DNA from: Paenibacillus harenae DSM 16969 | Lineage (GTDB): Bacteria > Bacillota > Bacilli > Paenibacillales > Paenibacillaceae | Reading direction: 5' to 3' | Length of the DNA stretch: 64,000 bases | Assembly (NCBI RefSeq): GCF_000422465.1 | Contig: NZ_KE383844.1 | Location: 371,070 to 435,069 of the forward strand | Made by a program: the position numbers and the translations under genes | Shown here: positions 35,597 to 42,968 of the stretch, piece after piece | Position numbering within the stretch: position 1 is the stretch's first letter | How the letters are laid out: every line of letters begins with the position of its first letter | Notes under the pieces: model-generated | What the model was told of the DNA's origin: nothing | The model's database searches: none | What the model saw: the letters and a program-made list of their open reading frames with translations, nothing else

Positions 35597-36532
35597 TCAC
35601 CCCTTCTCAGGCAAAGCCGCTAGATGTGTTTTCGAAACGGGTCTTAACGGATACGCCAGGCCTTCTTCGTCAAAATATTGCTCATAAGCCTGTTCATATT
35701 CCGCTTTGACGGCCTCGCGAAACTTGATCAGCCGCTCCCGCTTCGAAGGATCCATATCCGGTATTGCCGTTATAAGGCGCTTCGTATAAATATGCTGCGG
35801 ATTCTCAAAAATATCTGCCGTTGTGCCCTGCTCGACGTATCTTCCTTTGTACATAATTCCTATATGATCACACATATGCCTAATAATCCCAAGATCATGA
35901 CTAATAAAGAGATAGGTAAGCTTTAACTGCTTCTGGATATCCTTCAGAAAATTCAGTACCTGGGCTTGTACGGACACATCAAGCGCAGAGACCGGCTCAT
36001 CGGCTATAATCAGCTTCGGCTTCAGCGCGATGGCCCTCGCAATGCCGATCCGCTGTCGCTGGCCTCCTGAAAATTCATGAGGGTACTTATGGATCGTTTC
36101 CGGACTTAGGCCTACCTGCTCCAACAGCTGCTGTACCCGGCGCCTCTCTTCCTGCGCGGACAGCTTCTCGAAATTGCGCAGCGGTTCTGCGACAATATCG
36201 AGAACGCGCTTCTTGGGATTCAAGGAAGAGTACGGGTCTTGAAAAATCATCTGGATGTCTCTGCGGAAGCCGGGGCGGCTCCGCACCCCGCCCCCCAGGA
36301 TGGGCTTTCCTTCGAAGAGGACCGTCCCTGACGTAATCGGATTTAAACCGATGATCGCCCGGCCTGTCGTTGTTTTGCCGGAGCCGGATTCGCCGACAAG
36401 ACCGTAAGTCTGGCCCTGCTCTATCGCCAGCCGGATACCGTCCACCGCCTTGATCGACCGGAGCTTCCGGTTAAAAATTCCGCCGCGGACCGGGAAGTGG
36501 ACCTTCAAATCCTGTACCTCAAGAAATGGCAT
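35597..36532 (-). CDS. oligopeptide ABC transporter ATP-binding protein, OppF type
   Basis: 311 residues from ATG 36532, preceded by AGGAGGGGGG. The longer upstream frame is an out-of-frame reading of the preceding ATPase gene. Walker A is LVGESGSGKTTTGRA, the signature is HEFSGGQRQRIGIARAIALKP, Walker B is LIIADEPVSALDVSVQAQVL and the H-loop is TYLFISHDLG. The C-terminal oligo_HPY segment (NPQHIYTKRLITAIPDMDP) marks peptide-type ATPases. It overlaps the OppD-type gene by 14 bp and dimerises with that subunit to power uptake. Confidence 0.85.
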   Translation of the reverse strand: MPFLEVQDLKVHFPVRGGIFNRKLRSIKAVDGIRLAIEQGQTYGLVGESGSGKTTTGRAIIGLNPITSGTVLFEGKPILGGGVRSRPGFRRDIQMIFQDPYSSLNPKKRVLDIVAEPLRNFEKLSAQEERRRVQQLLEQVGLSPETIHKYPHEFSGGQRQRIGIARAIALKPKLIIADEPVSALDVSVQAQVLNFLKDIQKQLKLTYLFISHDLGIIRHMCDHIGIMYKGRYVEQGTTADIFENPQHIYTKRLITAIPDMDPSKRERLIKFREAVKAEYEQAYEQYFDEEGLAYPLRPVSKTHLAALPEKG

Positions 36533-37535
36533 GACGGGCACCCCCCTCCTTCTGATCGGGAAAGCGAAAGCTCTTGTAGCAGGTGCATCTGACAAAATGG
36601 CCCGGCGCGATCTCATGCATGCCCGGCTGCTCCTCATGCGCCGATTCGTCGATCCAGGGAATTCGCGTTCGAAAGCGGCAGCCTTGACGGGGGAGATTTT
36701 GCAGGGATGGAACAATCCCTTGAATGACATGGAGCCTGGACTTCGCTGATCCGGCGGACGGTATGGACTGCAGCAGCGATCTCGTATAGGGATGCCGCGC
36801 ATCGGACAGCAGGGTGTAAATATCGGCGATCTCGACGATCTGTCCGGCATACATGACCGCCACGCGGTCCGCCATTTCGGCAACGACGCCCAAATCATGC
36901 GTGATCAGCACAACGCCTGCCTCGCTGTCATTTTTCAACCGTCGAATAAGTTCTAGAATTTGTAATTGTATCGTAACATCAAGAGCCGTAGTCGGCTCAT
37001 CGGCAATCAGCAGCTTCGGCTCGTTCGCAATCGCGATGGCGATGACGATCCGCTGCCTCATACCGCCGGATAATTCATGGGGAAACAGCTCGTAGGTATG
37101 CTCCGGACGAGGAATGCCTACTTTCGTAAGCAGGTCGATAACCTTTCGTTTTCTTTCTTTGGCCGATACCTTCGGGTGATGGAGGAGAATGACTTCTTCG
37201 ATCTGGGAACCGACAACCATGAGCGGATTTAGCGCCGATAACGGGTCCTGGAAGATCATGCCCAGCTCGTTCCCGCGCAGCTTGTTCAGCTTCGAAGGAG
37301 GAAGCGCGGCAATATCTTGTCCTTTGTAAAAGATACTCCCCTCGATCCTCGCCCTCGTATGCAGGCCCATAATCGAAAAGGCAAGCGCGCTCTTGCCCGA
37401 GCCGGACTCGCCTACAATCGCTAGAATTTCATTCTTTCTCACCGTCAGCGAAACGTCATCCACCGCCGCGTAATAATCATCTAAAATCCGGAAAGAGGTT
37501 GTCAGATTTTCAATTCTCAATAATTCTTCATTCAA
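36519..37535 (-). CDS. oligopeptide ABC transporter ATP-binding protein, OppD type
   Basis: 338 residues from TTG 37535, behind AAGGGGGAT. Walker A is IVGESGSGKSALA, the signature is HELSGGMRQRIVIAIAIANEP, Walker B is LLIADEPTTALDVTIQLQIL and the H-loop is VVLITHDLG. The C-terminal region has HPYTRSLLQSIPS and two Cys (RQGCRFRTR and FVRCTCYKS), where many homologues carry an iron-sulfur-like cysteine cluster. It is the first gene of the five-gene operon. Upstream lies a long noncoding region. Confidence 0.85.
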   Translation of the reverse strand: MNEELLRIENLTTSFRILDDYYAAVDDVSLTVRKNEILAIVGESGSGKSALAFSIMGLHTRARIEGSIFYKGQDIAALPPSKLNKLRGNELGMIFQDPLSALNPLMVVGSQIEEVILLHHPKVSAKERKRKVIDLLTKVGIPRPEHTYELFPHELSGGMRQRIVIAIAIANEPKLLIADEPTTALDVTIQLQILELIRRLKNDSEAGVVLITHDLGVVAEMADRVAVMYAGQIVEIADIYTLLSDARHPYTRSLLQSIPSAGSAKSRLHVIQGIVPSLQNLPRQGCRFRTRIPWIDESAHEEQPGMHEIAPGHFVRCTCYKSFRFPDQKEGGARHAIS

Positions 37536-37860
37536 TGTAATCCCCCTTGCGAATCGGACATAGATCGTTTAATTATCAAAAAATTCTGAAAACTATAAAC
37601 ATAACAAGGTTTTGATAGAAAATAGAACATCGGGCTTCCATTTCTTTAAGCATATGCCATATCTTAATACTAGATTAATATACTGTCAAGTATTAACAAA
37701 TATAACAATTTAACTGTTTTTTCGACACCATTCTACATGTTATTCGACACTCTTCCTGTTACTTGGAGACTAGCAAGTATAGTAAAAGCGTTCGTTAATT
37801 CGAATCCAACGCTTCCGGCGCAGGTCAGCCTTAAACGTGGATGATACCGCGCCTATTACG

Positions 37861-37940
37861 CAGGCGCTGCGGGGATAAACGGAAGGAGCGCCTGTAAATA
37901 AAAACAGCCGATCACGGTTGTACCCGGTCGACTGTTTTCA
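37861..37940. other. two hairpins in the long intergenic region
   Basis: CAGGCGC (37861-37867) pairs with GCGCCTG (37888-37894). AAACAGCCGA (37902-37911) pairs imperfectly with TCGACTGTTT (37928-37937), with T-rich flanks on the minus strand and A-rich flanks on the plus strand. They may be remains of a terminator. The whole 37536-38374 interval has no gene. It contains these hairpins, the palindromic repeats and the opp promoter region. Confidence 0.4.
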
Positions 37941-38037
37941 CTATTCCATGCACTTTCTTCGGCTCTCTCAAATCGGCTGCGATGATCAAATTGGAACGCA
38001 TGTCATCTCGATCATAGACGGGATGACTACGGTCTCG

Positions 38038-38226
38038 CTATAATGGATTTTATCCAGCATAGGAGGCTGTTTTAGTCGATCCCCGTGGCTATATTGTATT
38101 TCATCCAGCGAAAAACTCTATATAGCGCCATTTGAAGACAGGAACCCGAATTACACTGTACAGAATCCAGTATAACTCTAGGAACCTGTCATAAATGAGC
38201 TACTATCATGGACAAAATCCACTATA
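38038..38226. repeat. cluster of four degenerate 25-bp palindromes
   Basis: The units are 38038-38062 (CTATAATGGATTTTATCCAG, then CATAG), 38089-38111 (CTATATTGTATTTCATCCAG), 38151-38175 (core TGTACAGAATCCAGTATAA) and 38202-38226 (CTATCATGGACAAAATCC, then ACTATAG). They recur about every 50-60 bp and share the consensus of the cluster at 12335. Each is roughly self-complementary. Confidence 0.55.
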
Positions 38227-38374
38227 GGATCTAATTGTGTAAAACGGCCCGCTCTTCTCCCCTCCGTCCGTACAACCGCCGATTCTTTTTAAGGGTACGA
38301 TGCATTACGCCTTATTTCCCGCGCAGAGGTATCATTGTTCCAGATATGACAATCCAGCTGCGCGGGAATTTTTT

Positions 38375-39367
38375 TCAGTCAAAGTAGTTAAGACACATCG
38401 CTTCGCGTACCTCCCGCATCGTCTCGCGGGCAATTTCACGGGCCCGATTCGTCCCGGTCATCAGAATTTCATCGACCGCCTTCGGTCTCGACGCATAATA
38501 GGCCCGCCGTTCCCGCATCGGTTCAATTAGCTGCTCCACAGCCTGCGTGATTAACTGTTTACATGCTGAACAGCCTAAGCTCCCCCGCTCGCAGCCTTCT
38601 CGGATCTCAGCCGATTCTTGAGGACGAAACGCGCGGTGGTAAGCGTAGATCGGGCATATATCCGGATGGCCCGGATCCTGTTTATGCACGCGCGCAGGGT
38701 CGGTCTTCGCTCTCCGTATCTTGAATGCGATCTCCTCCGTCGTGGAGTCGAGCTCGATGGCGTTGCCAAGGCTCTTGCTCATCTTCGCGCTTCCGTCCGT
38801 TCCCACAAGCCGCGGCATATCGCCTACGAGCGGCTTCGGCTCCACAAGGATCGGCTGGTACAGCTCATTGAACCTGCGTACGATTTTGCGGGACAGCTCC
38901 AGATGCGGAAGCTGGTCGTCCCCCACCGGCACGATCGATGCCTTGCAAAAGGCAATATCCGCCGTCTGGCTGACCGGATAGCCGAGAAATCCGTAGTACA
39001 TGTCGTCCAAGCCGGCCGATTTCGATTCCGCCTTGATCGTCGGGTTATGCCGCAGCGAATTAACGGTGACGAACATCGAGAATAGAACCGTCAGCTCGGC
39101 GATCTCCGGCACCATGGACTGCACGAAAATCGTAGTCCGGTCCGGATGGATCCCAACGGATAAATAATCGAGCGTAATGTCCCGCAGATGGCGCCGGATT
39201 AATTCCTTTTTGTCAAAATGGGTGGTCAACGCCTGCACATCCGCAAGCAGCACGAAGGTCTCATACTTATTCTGCAGTGCAACGCGATTGCTCAGACTGC
39301 CGACGTAATGGCCAAGATGAAGCTTGCCGGTCACCCGGTCCCCTGTCAATACCCGTTCTTTGATCAT
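38375..39367 (-). CDS. trpS: tryptophanyl-tRNA synthetase
   Basis: A 330-residue class I synthetase that charges tRNA-Trp. The HIGH-type motif is GKLHLGHYVGS (residues 15-25) and the KMSKS loop is GSAKMSKSLGN. The Trp pocket and dimer segment DDMYYGFLGYPVSQTADIAF and GDDQLPHLELSR are typical. ATG 39367 follows GAGGAGG. Expression appears to be controlled at two levels: a T-box with a UGG specifier (39488-39793), and an overlapping upstream ORF with two Trp codons (39464) that would run over this ribosome binding site. Confidence 0.92.
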   Translation of the reverse strand: MIKERVLTGDRVTGKLHLGHYVGSLSNRVALQNKYETFVLLADVQALTTHFDKKELIRRHLRDITLDYLSVGIHPDRTTIFVQSMVPEIAELTVLFSMFVTVNSLRHNPTIKAESKSAGLDDMYYGFLGYPVSQTADIAFCKASIVPVGDDQLPHLELSRKIVRRFNELYQPILVEPKPLVGDMPRLVGTDGSAKMSKSLGNAIELDSTTEEIAFKIRRAKTDPARVHKQDPGHPDICPIYAYHRAFRPQESAEIREGCERGSLGCSACKQLITQAVEQLIEPMRERRAYYASRPKAVDEILMTGTNRAREIARETMREVREAMCLNYFD

Positions 39368-39464
39368 TGAACATCCTCCTCAAATGTTTGCGCAGCAAAC
39401 ATATCTTCGAAAGCATTTGCTTATTTGGTTGAACATTGAACCGCCGCCACCAACCATCCTCCAT
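39267..39464 (-). CDS. candidate Trp-Trp leader ORF overlapping the trpS start
   Basis: From ATG 39464 the frame reads MEDGWWRRFNVQPNKQ. Codons 5 and 6 are TGG TGG, and the frame continues about 100 nt into trpS in a different phase before its stop. AAAGGGGG (39480-39473) is ideally spaced, 8 nt before this ATG. A perfect 8-bp hairpin, ATGTTTGC/GCAAACAT (39402-39384), separates it from the trpS ribosome binding site GAGGAGG. Translating ribosomes would occupy the trpS start region, while ribosomes stalled at the Trp codons would not. The logic resembles the Bacillus rtpA leader peptide. No function is expected for the peptide itself. Confidence 0.45.
   Translation of the reverse strand: MEDGWWRRFNVQPNKQMLSKICLLRKHLRRMFNDQRTGIDRGPGDRQASSWPLRRQSEQSRCTAE
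39384..39402 (-). other. hairpin adjacent to the trpS ribosome binding site
   Basis: A perfect 8-bp stem ATGTTTGC/GCAAACAT with a 3-nt loop ends immediately before TTGAGGAGG. It lies inside the candidate leader ORF and could modulate access to the trpS start. Confidence 0.5.
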
Positions 39465-39487
39465 GGCCATCACCCCCTTTCAAATGC

Positions 39488-39793
39488 AAAAAAACCTCAT
39501 CCAATAAGGACGAGGTTATCGTGGTACCACCTTAATTAACCGATCGCCGCACTGCATGCAGACGTTCCGATCATCTCTAACCGGTGCGGAGACCCCAAAT
39601 CGCGATCTCGATACCGTTCCCATGATAACGGCGGGAAACCCGGCATTCTCCTACTGCATCCAACGATGGTTCGGCGAAGCAACTCCGAAGGCCATTCGAT
39701 CATACGCCGGACACCGGTTCACAGCAACCACCGGCTCTCTGCAGTCCATACTCGCATGCCTACTTACCCTTCTTCTGCGTTGTTTCTTGATAT
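39488..39793 (-). promoter_or_regulatory. T-box riboswitch, Trp specifier, upstream of trpS
   Basis: On the minus strand, the Stem I apical motif AGAGAGCCGG, then GTGAACCGG, is followed by the specifier region GAATGGCCTTCGGAG, in which UGG (39694-39692) is the Trp codon. The conserved T-box AAGGTGGTACCACG lies near 39532-39519. A terminator (arms CCTCGTCC/GGATGAGG, then seven Ts) ends at 39488. Uncharged tRNA-Trp would favour antitermination and trpS transcription. The promoter at 39801-39829 fits a start near 39793. Confidence 0.9.
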
Positions 39794-39800
39794 GTGTAAG

Positions 39801-39829
39801 ATGTTACTGCATATTGATTATCCCGTCAA
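39801..39829 (-). promoter_or_regulatory. sigma-A-like promoter of the trpS T-box transcript
   Basis: The -35 is TTGACG (39829-39824), followed by a 17-bp spacer and the -10 TAACAT (39806-39801), placing the start just ahead of T-box Stem I. Confidence 0.6.
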
Positions 39830-39920
39830 TATCCAGCTGGATGAAGTTGAACAAGAGCTGTACCTTACGGGCGAATGAAGCTTTAGCAAAGACTGCTGAA
39901 CTCTACCGGCCGGTATTACG

Positions 39921-40655
39921 TCACGGAACAAGAGCGATGGCGCGGATCGGCGAACCGCTTCCGCCCGCGATTTTGAGCGGCATCGCCATAAAAAAGCAGA
40001 CGGGCGGCAGCTGCTCGAGCCGATTGAGACATTCGATTAAATAAATGCTTCTCAACACCTTCCGGTGGAAGTAGCAGGTGCCCGCTACGCCGTCTTTCAC
40101 CGGCGTGCCCACGGCGGCGGTATCCGTACCGACAGCCCTGACCTTGCGCTCGATGAAGAAATCAGCCGCGTCCTCCGTCATCCCCGGCTGATTATCGGCA
40201 TAGTAGCTCCACTCCCTGGAGGATGTCCAAAATTTCATCCAGCCGAAATGAATGAGGACGATATCCCCTTCTTGAATCGTCGTATTCGTCCCGTCCAATA
40301 CCGATTGAATATGCGCCATCGTCGCCCTCTCGCCCGGCTGCCACTCTCTGAAGGTCAGATCAACGACCACGCATCTTCCGATTACCGCGTCAGGCGGTTC
40401 ATGCTCAATCGTTCGTCCGGACAAGTCGCCGTGAACATGATAAGGAGCGTCGATATGTGTCCCGGTATGCTCGGCAATCGTAAGAAGCTGGTTCGCGTAA
40501 CCGTCATGCTCGTGCGTCGCCGCGGGACCGATCATAAGCGGAGGATGGGACGGCCACCTCGGAATTCCCGGTTCCAGTAGGACGGATAAGTCGACTGTCT
40601 TTGAGGAACGAACAAGGTTATGAAGGATATCGATTGGATTTTCTTCTTTATTCAT
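39921..40655 (-). CDS. cyclase family protein (kynurenine-formamidase-like metal hydrolase)
   Basis: A 244-residue protein. The metal-binding motif HTGTHIDAPYH (about residues 63-73) defines the cyclase/KynB family (PF04199), with a later VGTDTAAVGTPV and IQEGDIVLIHFGW. Family members hydrolyse N-formylkynurenine (KynB) or related amides and lactones. No kynureninase or tryptophan dioxygenase gene is adjacent, so KynB function is not proven. Proximity to the Trp-responsive trpS leader is suggestive, but the gene lies upstream of that leader with its own start (ATG 40655 behind AAGGAG). Confidence 0.75.
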   Translation of the reverse strand: MNKEENPIDILHNLVRSSKTVDLSVLLEPGIPRWPSHPPLMIGPAATHEHDGYANQLLTIAEHTGTHIDAPYHVHGDLSGRTIEHEPPDAVIGRCVVVDLTFREWQPGERATMAHIQSVLDGTNTTIQEGDIVLIHFGWMKFWTSSREWSYYADNQPGMTEDAADFFIERKVRAVGTDTAAVGTPVKDGVAGTCYFHRKVLRSIYLIECLNRLEQLPPVCFFMAMPLKIAGGSGSPIRAIALVP

Positions 40656-40824
40656 GGCTGCGGCAGCTCCTTCGTTTCAGGATAAAAAGCGCTATCTTCC
40701 CCATCATAGCATCCGATATAAGCGGATACCAGCATGCACAGACAGCATCCCAGGCGCATATCGCGCCGGGGATGCTGCTTCAACTTCACCTTTGGTTCTG
40801 CACGAAAACGTAATGAACGGACGA

Positions 40825-40884
40825 TCACTTCGGCGCGAAGAGACCCTTGTACTTCTCGTTGATCGCATCCGTAATCGCCTGGCC
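40825..40884 (-). pseudogene. C-terminal coding remnant
   Basis: The minus strand encodes GQAITDAINEKYKGLFAPK followed by TGA. It reads like a genuine protein C-terminus but has no start and no recognisable family. It sits in the 238-bp space between glnS and the cyclase gene. Confidence 0.25.
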
Positions 40885-40893
40885 GTTTTACGT

Positions 40894-42570
40894 TCACTTT
40901 TTATTCCATGTATCCTTTAACGGGACGATACGGTTGAATACGAGCCGGCCGGATGCCGTGTATTTCGGGTCTGCGCAAAAATAGCCATGCCGGAAAAACT
41001 GCATTTTGTCCTCCGGACGCCTATGCAAGACGGATGGCTCAACCCTGCAATCCTTCCATACTTGAAGCGAATCCGGGTTAATGACCTGCTCCCAGGCTCC
41101 CTCCTCGGTCGGTATTTCATCATGAAGCAGCAGCCTGTCATACAGATAGACATCGGCCTTGACGGCATGCTCCGCCGATACCCAGTGGATCGTTCCCTTC
41201 ACCTTACGGCCCGCAAACCCGATTCCGCTCTTCGTCTCCGGATCATAGGTACACCGCAGCTCGGTGATTTCACCCGTTGCCGGATCCTTGACCACTTCCT
41301 CGCATCGGATGAAATACGCCCCCTTCAGCCTCACCTCCGCGTTCGGCGCAAGCCGGTGGAAGCCCTTCGGCGGCTCCTCCATAAAATCCTCGCGTTCGAT
41401 ATAGATTACGCGGGAGAAAGGAACCTCCCGGCGGCCCAGCGACTCATTCTCGCTATTGTTCTCGATGGACAACAGCTCCGTGCTTGCCTCCGGATAATTG
41501 GTGATGACCGCCTTCAGCGGCCTAAGCACGCACATGATGCTGTTCGTCTTCGCCTTCAAATCCTGCCTGAGCGCATGCTCGAGCATCGAGATATGAACCG
41601 TGCTTTGGGTCCGGATACCGCCGATTTCCTCAATGAAGCTCCGGATGCTGTCCGGCGTGAAGCCTCTTCTTCTCAGCCCCCGGACCGTAGGAAGCCGCGG
41701 GTCGTCCCAGCCGTCCACATAACCGCCCTCCACCAATTGCCGCAAAAACCGCTTGCTCGTCACTACCCCCGTCAGGTTCAATCGTCCAAACTCTCTTTGC
41801 CGCGGCGGTTCCGGGATATCGAGCTCATTCAGAACCCACTCATACAGCGGCCGATGGTCTTTGAATTCTATGGAGCATAGGGAGTAAGTGATACGCTCAA
41901 TCGTGTCTTGGATCGGGTGAGCAAAATCATACATCGGATAGATGCACCACTTACTCCCCGTCCGGTAATGCTCCGCATGGATAATCCGGTAGATGACCGG
42001 ATCCCGTAAATTGATATTCGGGGAGGCCATATCGATTTTCGCGCGAACGACCTTGGATGAAGCCGGGAACCCGCCGTTTCTCATCTTCATGAACAGCTCC
42101 AGATTCTCTTCAACCGAACGGTCCCGGTACGGACTATTCCTGCCCGGCTCCGTCAACGTTCCGCGATATTCGCTTACTTCCTCGGGCGTTAAATCGCATA
42201 CGTACGCCTTCCCTATCTTCATCAATTTCACCGCGGCGTTAAAGATTTCATCCGAGTAATCCGAGCCGTAATAGATATGGCTGCCCGGGTCGTAACCGAG
42301 CCACTTGATGTCCTCGATAATCGCGTTTACATATTCGATATTCTCTTTAAGCGGATTCGTATCGTCAAAGCGCAGATGAAAATTGCCGTTGAACGTTTTG
42401 GCAATCGTATGGTTCGTGTGGATCGCGTAGGCGCTTCCGATATGCAGATAGCCGTTAGGCTCCGGCGGAAACCGCGTGCGCATGTTCCTGCCGAATGCTC
42501 CTTCCGCAAGCTCCGATCCGATCAGTTTGTGCAAGAAATGCTCGGAATGAACATCCTTTTCATTATCCAT
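40894..42570 (-). CDS. glnS: glutaminyl-tRNA synthetase
   Basis: A 558-residue protein, close to the 554 of E. coli GlnS. It charges tRNA-Gln directly. The class I signatures are RFPPEPNGYLHIGSAYAIH (HIGH) and LTGVVTSKRFLR (MSKR equivalent). FHLRFDDTNPLKENIEYV and the C-terminal beta-barrel anticodon domain (GIGFAGRKVKGTIHWVS) are present. Many Bacillota rely on GluRS plus GatCAB instead, so direct GlnRS is notable. The fully GlnRS-type HPIQDTIERITYSLCSIEF argues against GluRS. It is controlled by a T-box with a CAA specifier just upstream. Confidence 0.9.
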   Translation of the reverse strand: MDNEKDVHSEHFLHKLIGSELAEGAFGRNMRTRFPPEPNGYLHIGSAYAIHTNHTIAKTFNGNFHLRFDDTNPLKENIEYVNAIIEDIKWLGYDPGSHIYYGSDYSDEIFNAAVKLMKIGKAYVCDLTPEEVSEYRGTLTEPGRNSPYRDRSVEENLELFMKMRNGGFPASSKVVRAKIDMASPNINLRDPVIYRIIHAEHYRTGSKWCIYPMYDFAHPIQDTIERITYSLCSIEFKDHRPLYEWVLNELDIPEPPRQREFGRLNLTGVVTSKRFLRQLVEGGYVDGWDDPRLPTVRGLRRRGFTPDSIRSFIEEIGGIRTQSTVHISMLEHALRQDLKAKTNSIMCVLRPLKAVITNYPEASTELLSIENNSENESLGRREVPFSRVIYIEREDFMEEPPKGFHRLAPNAEVRLKGAYFIRCEEVVKDPATGEITELRCTYDPETKSGIGFAGRKVKGTIHWVSAEHAVKADVYLYDRLLLHDEIPTEEGAWEQVINPDSLQVWKDCRVEPSVLHRRPEDKMQFFRHGYFCADPKYTASGRLVFNRIVPLKDTWNKK

Positions 42571-42628
42571 GCCTGCTCCTCCTTGTTAGCTGAGTGATAA
42601 AACTAAGCATCCAAGCTTTCTATGCCAT

Positions 42629-42918
42629 AAAAAAAAAATTTCACCTCCAAGACTTCGCGTCTTGGGGACGAAATTTTCGCGGTACCACCCCAGGTTCGTT
42701 AATATGTCGCCATATTAACCTCTTCAAGTACGGCATGATCCTCCATGCTTATACTCTAGCTCTATAACGGGAGCTCCCGTCACGCCATCCCCGGCTAAGG
42801 TTCCAACGTGCTGCTCAGAGGCTTGGTTCAAGAAACGATCTTTGCTCCTTCTCAGCCGCCGGAGCTCTCTGTATAAAATTTCGTCCCTCTACTCTTCTCT
42901 TCATCGCGTTTGAATATT
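42629..42918 (-). promoter_or_regulatory. T-box riboswitch, Gln specifier, upstream of glnS
   Basis: On the minus strand, Stem I has AGAGAGCTCC, then AAGGAGCA. The specifier region is TTGAACCAAGCCTCTGAGC, and taking the codon five bases before TGAG gives CAA (42825-42823), a Gln codon. The T-box GGGGTGGTACCGCG lies near 42692-42679. The terminator (CCCCAAGAC/GTCTTGG with AAATTT/GAAATTT extension) is followed by a long T run ending at 42629. GGGACGAAATTTT (42887-42875) in the Stem I 5' strand is exactly complementary to AAAATTTCGTCCC (42677-42665) in the terminator. Confidence 0.88.
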
Positions 42919-42924
42919 GCTTCT

Positions 42925-42953
42925 ATGGTAGCAAACCGACCTATATTTGTAAA
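42925..42953 (-). promoter_or_regulatory. sigma-A-like promoter of the glnS T-box transcript
   Basis: The -35 is TTTACA (42953-42948), followed by a 17-bp spacer and the -10 TACCAT (42930-42925), just upstream of the T-box leader. Confidence 0.55.
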
Positions 42954-42968
42954 CCGCGCTGCGGCAGC

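Noticed and set aside
36533..36898. N-terminal extension of the OppF-type gene
   Set aside because: It is an out-of-frame reading of the upstream OppD-type gene. ATG 36532 has a strong ribosome site and begins at the normal OppF N-terminus.
38034..38230. CRISPR array from regularly spaced repeats
   Set aside because: The units are degenerate, palindromic and only four in number. The intervening DNA is not of uniform spacer length, and no cas genes occur.
40987..41880. 297-codon open frame antisense to glnS
   Set aside because: It is a shadow frame; glnS is full-length with class I signatures.
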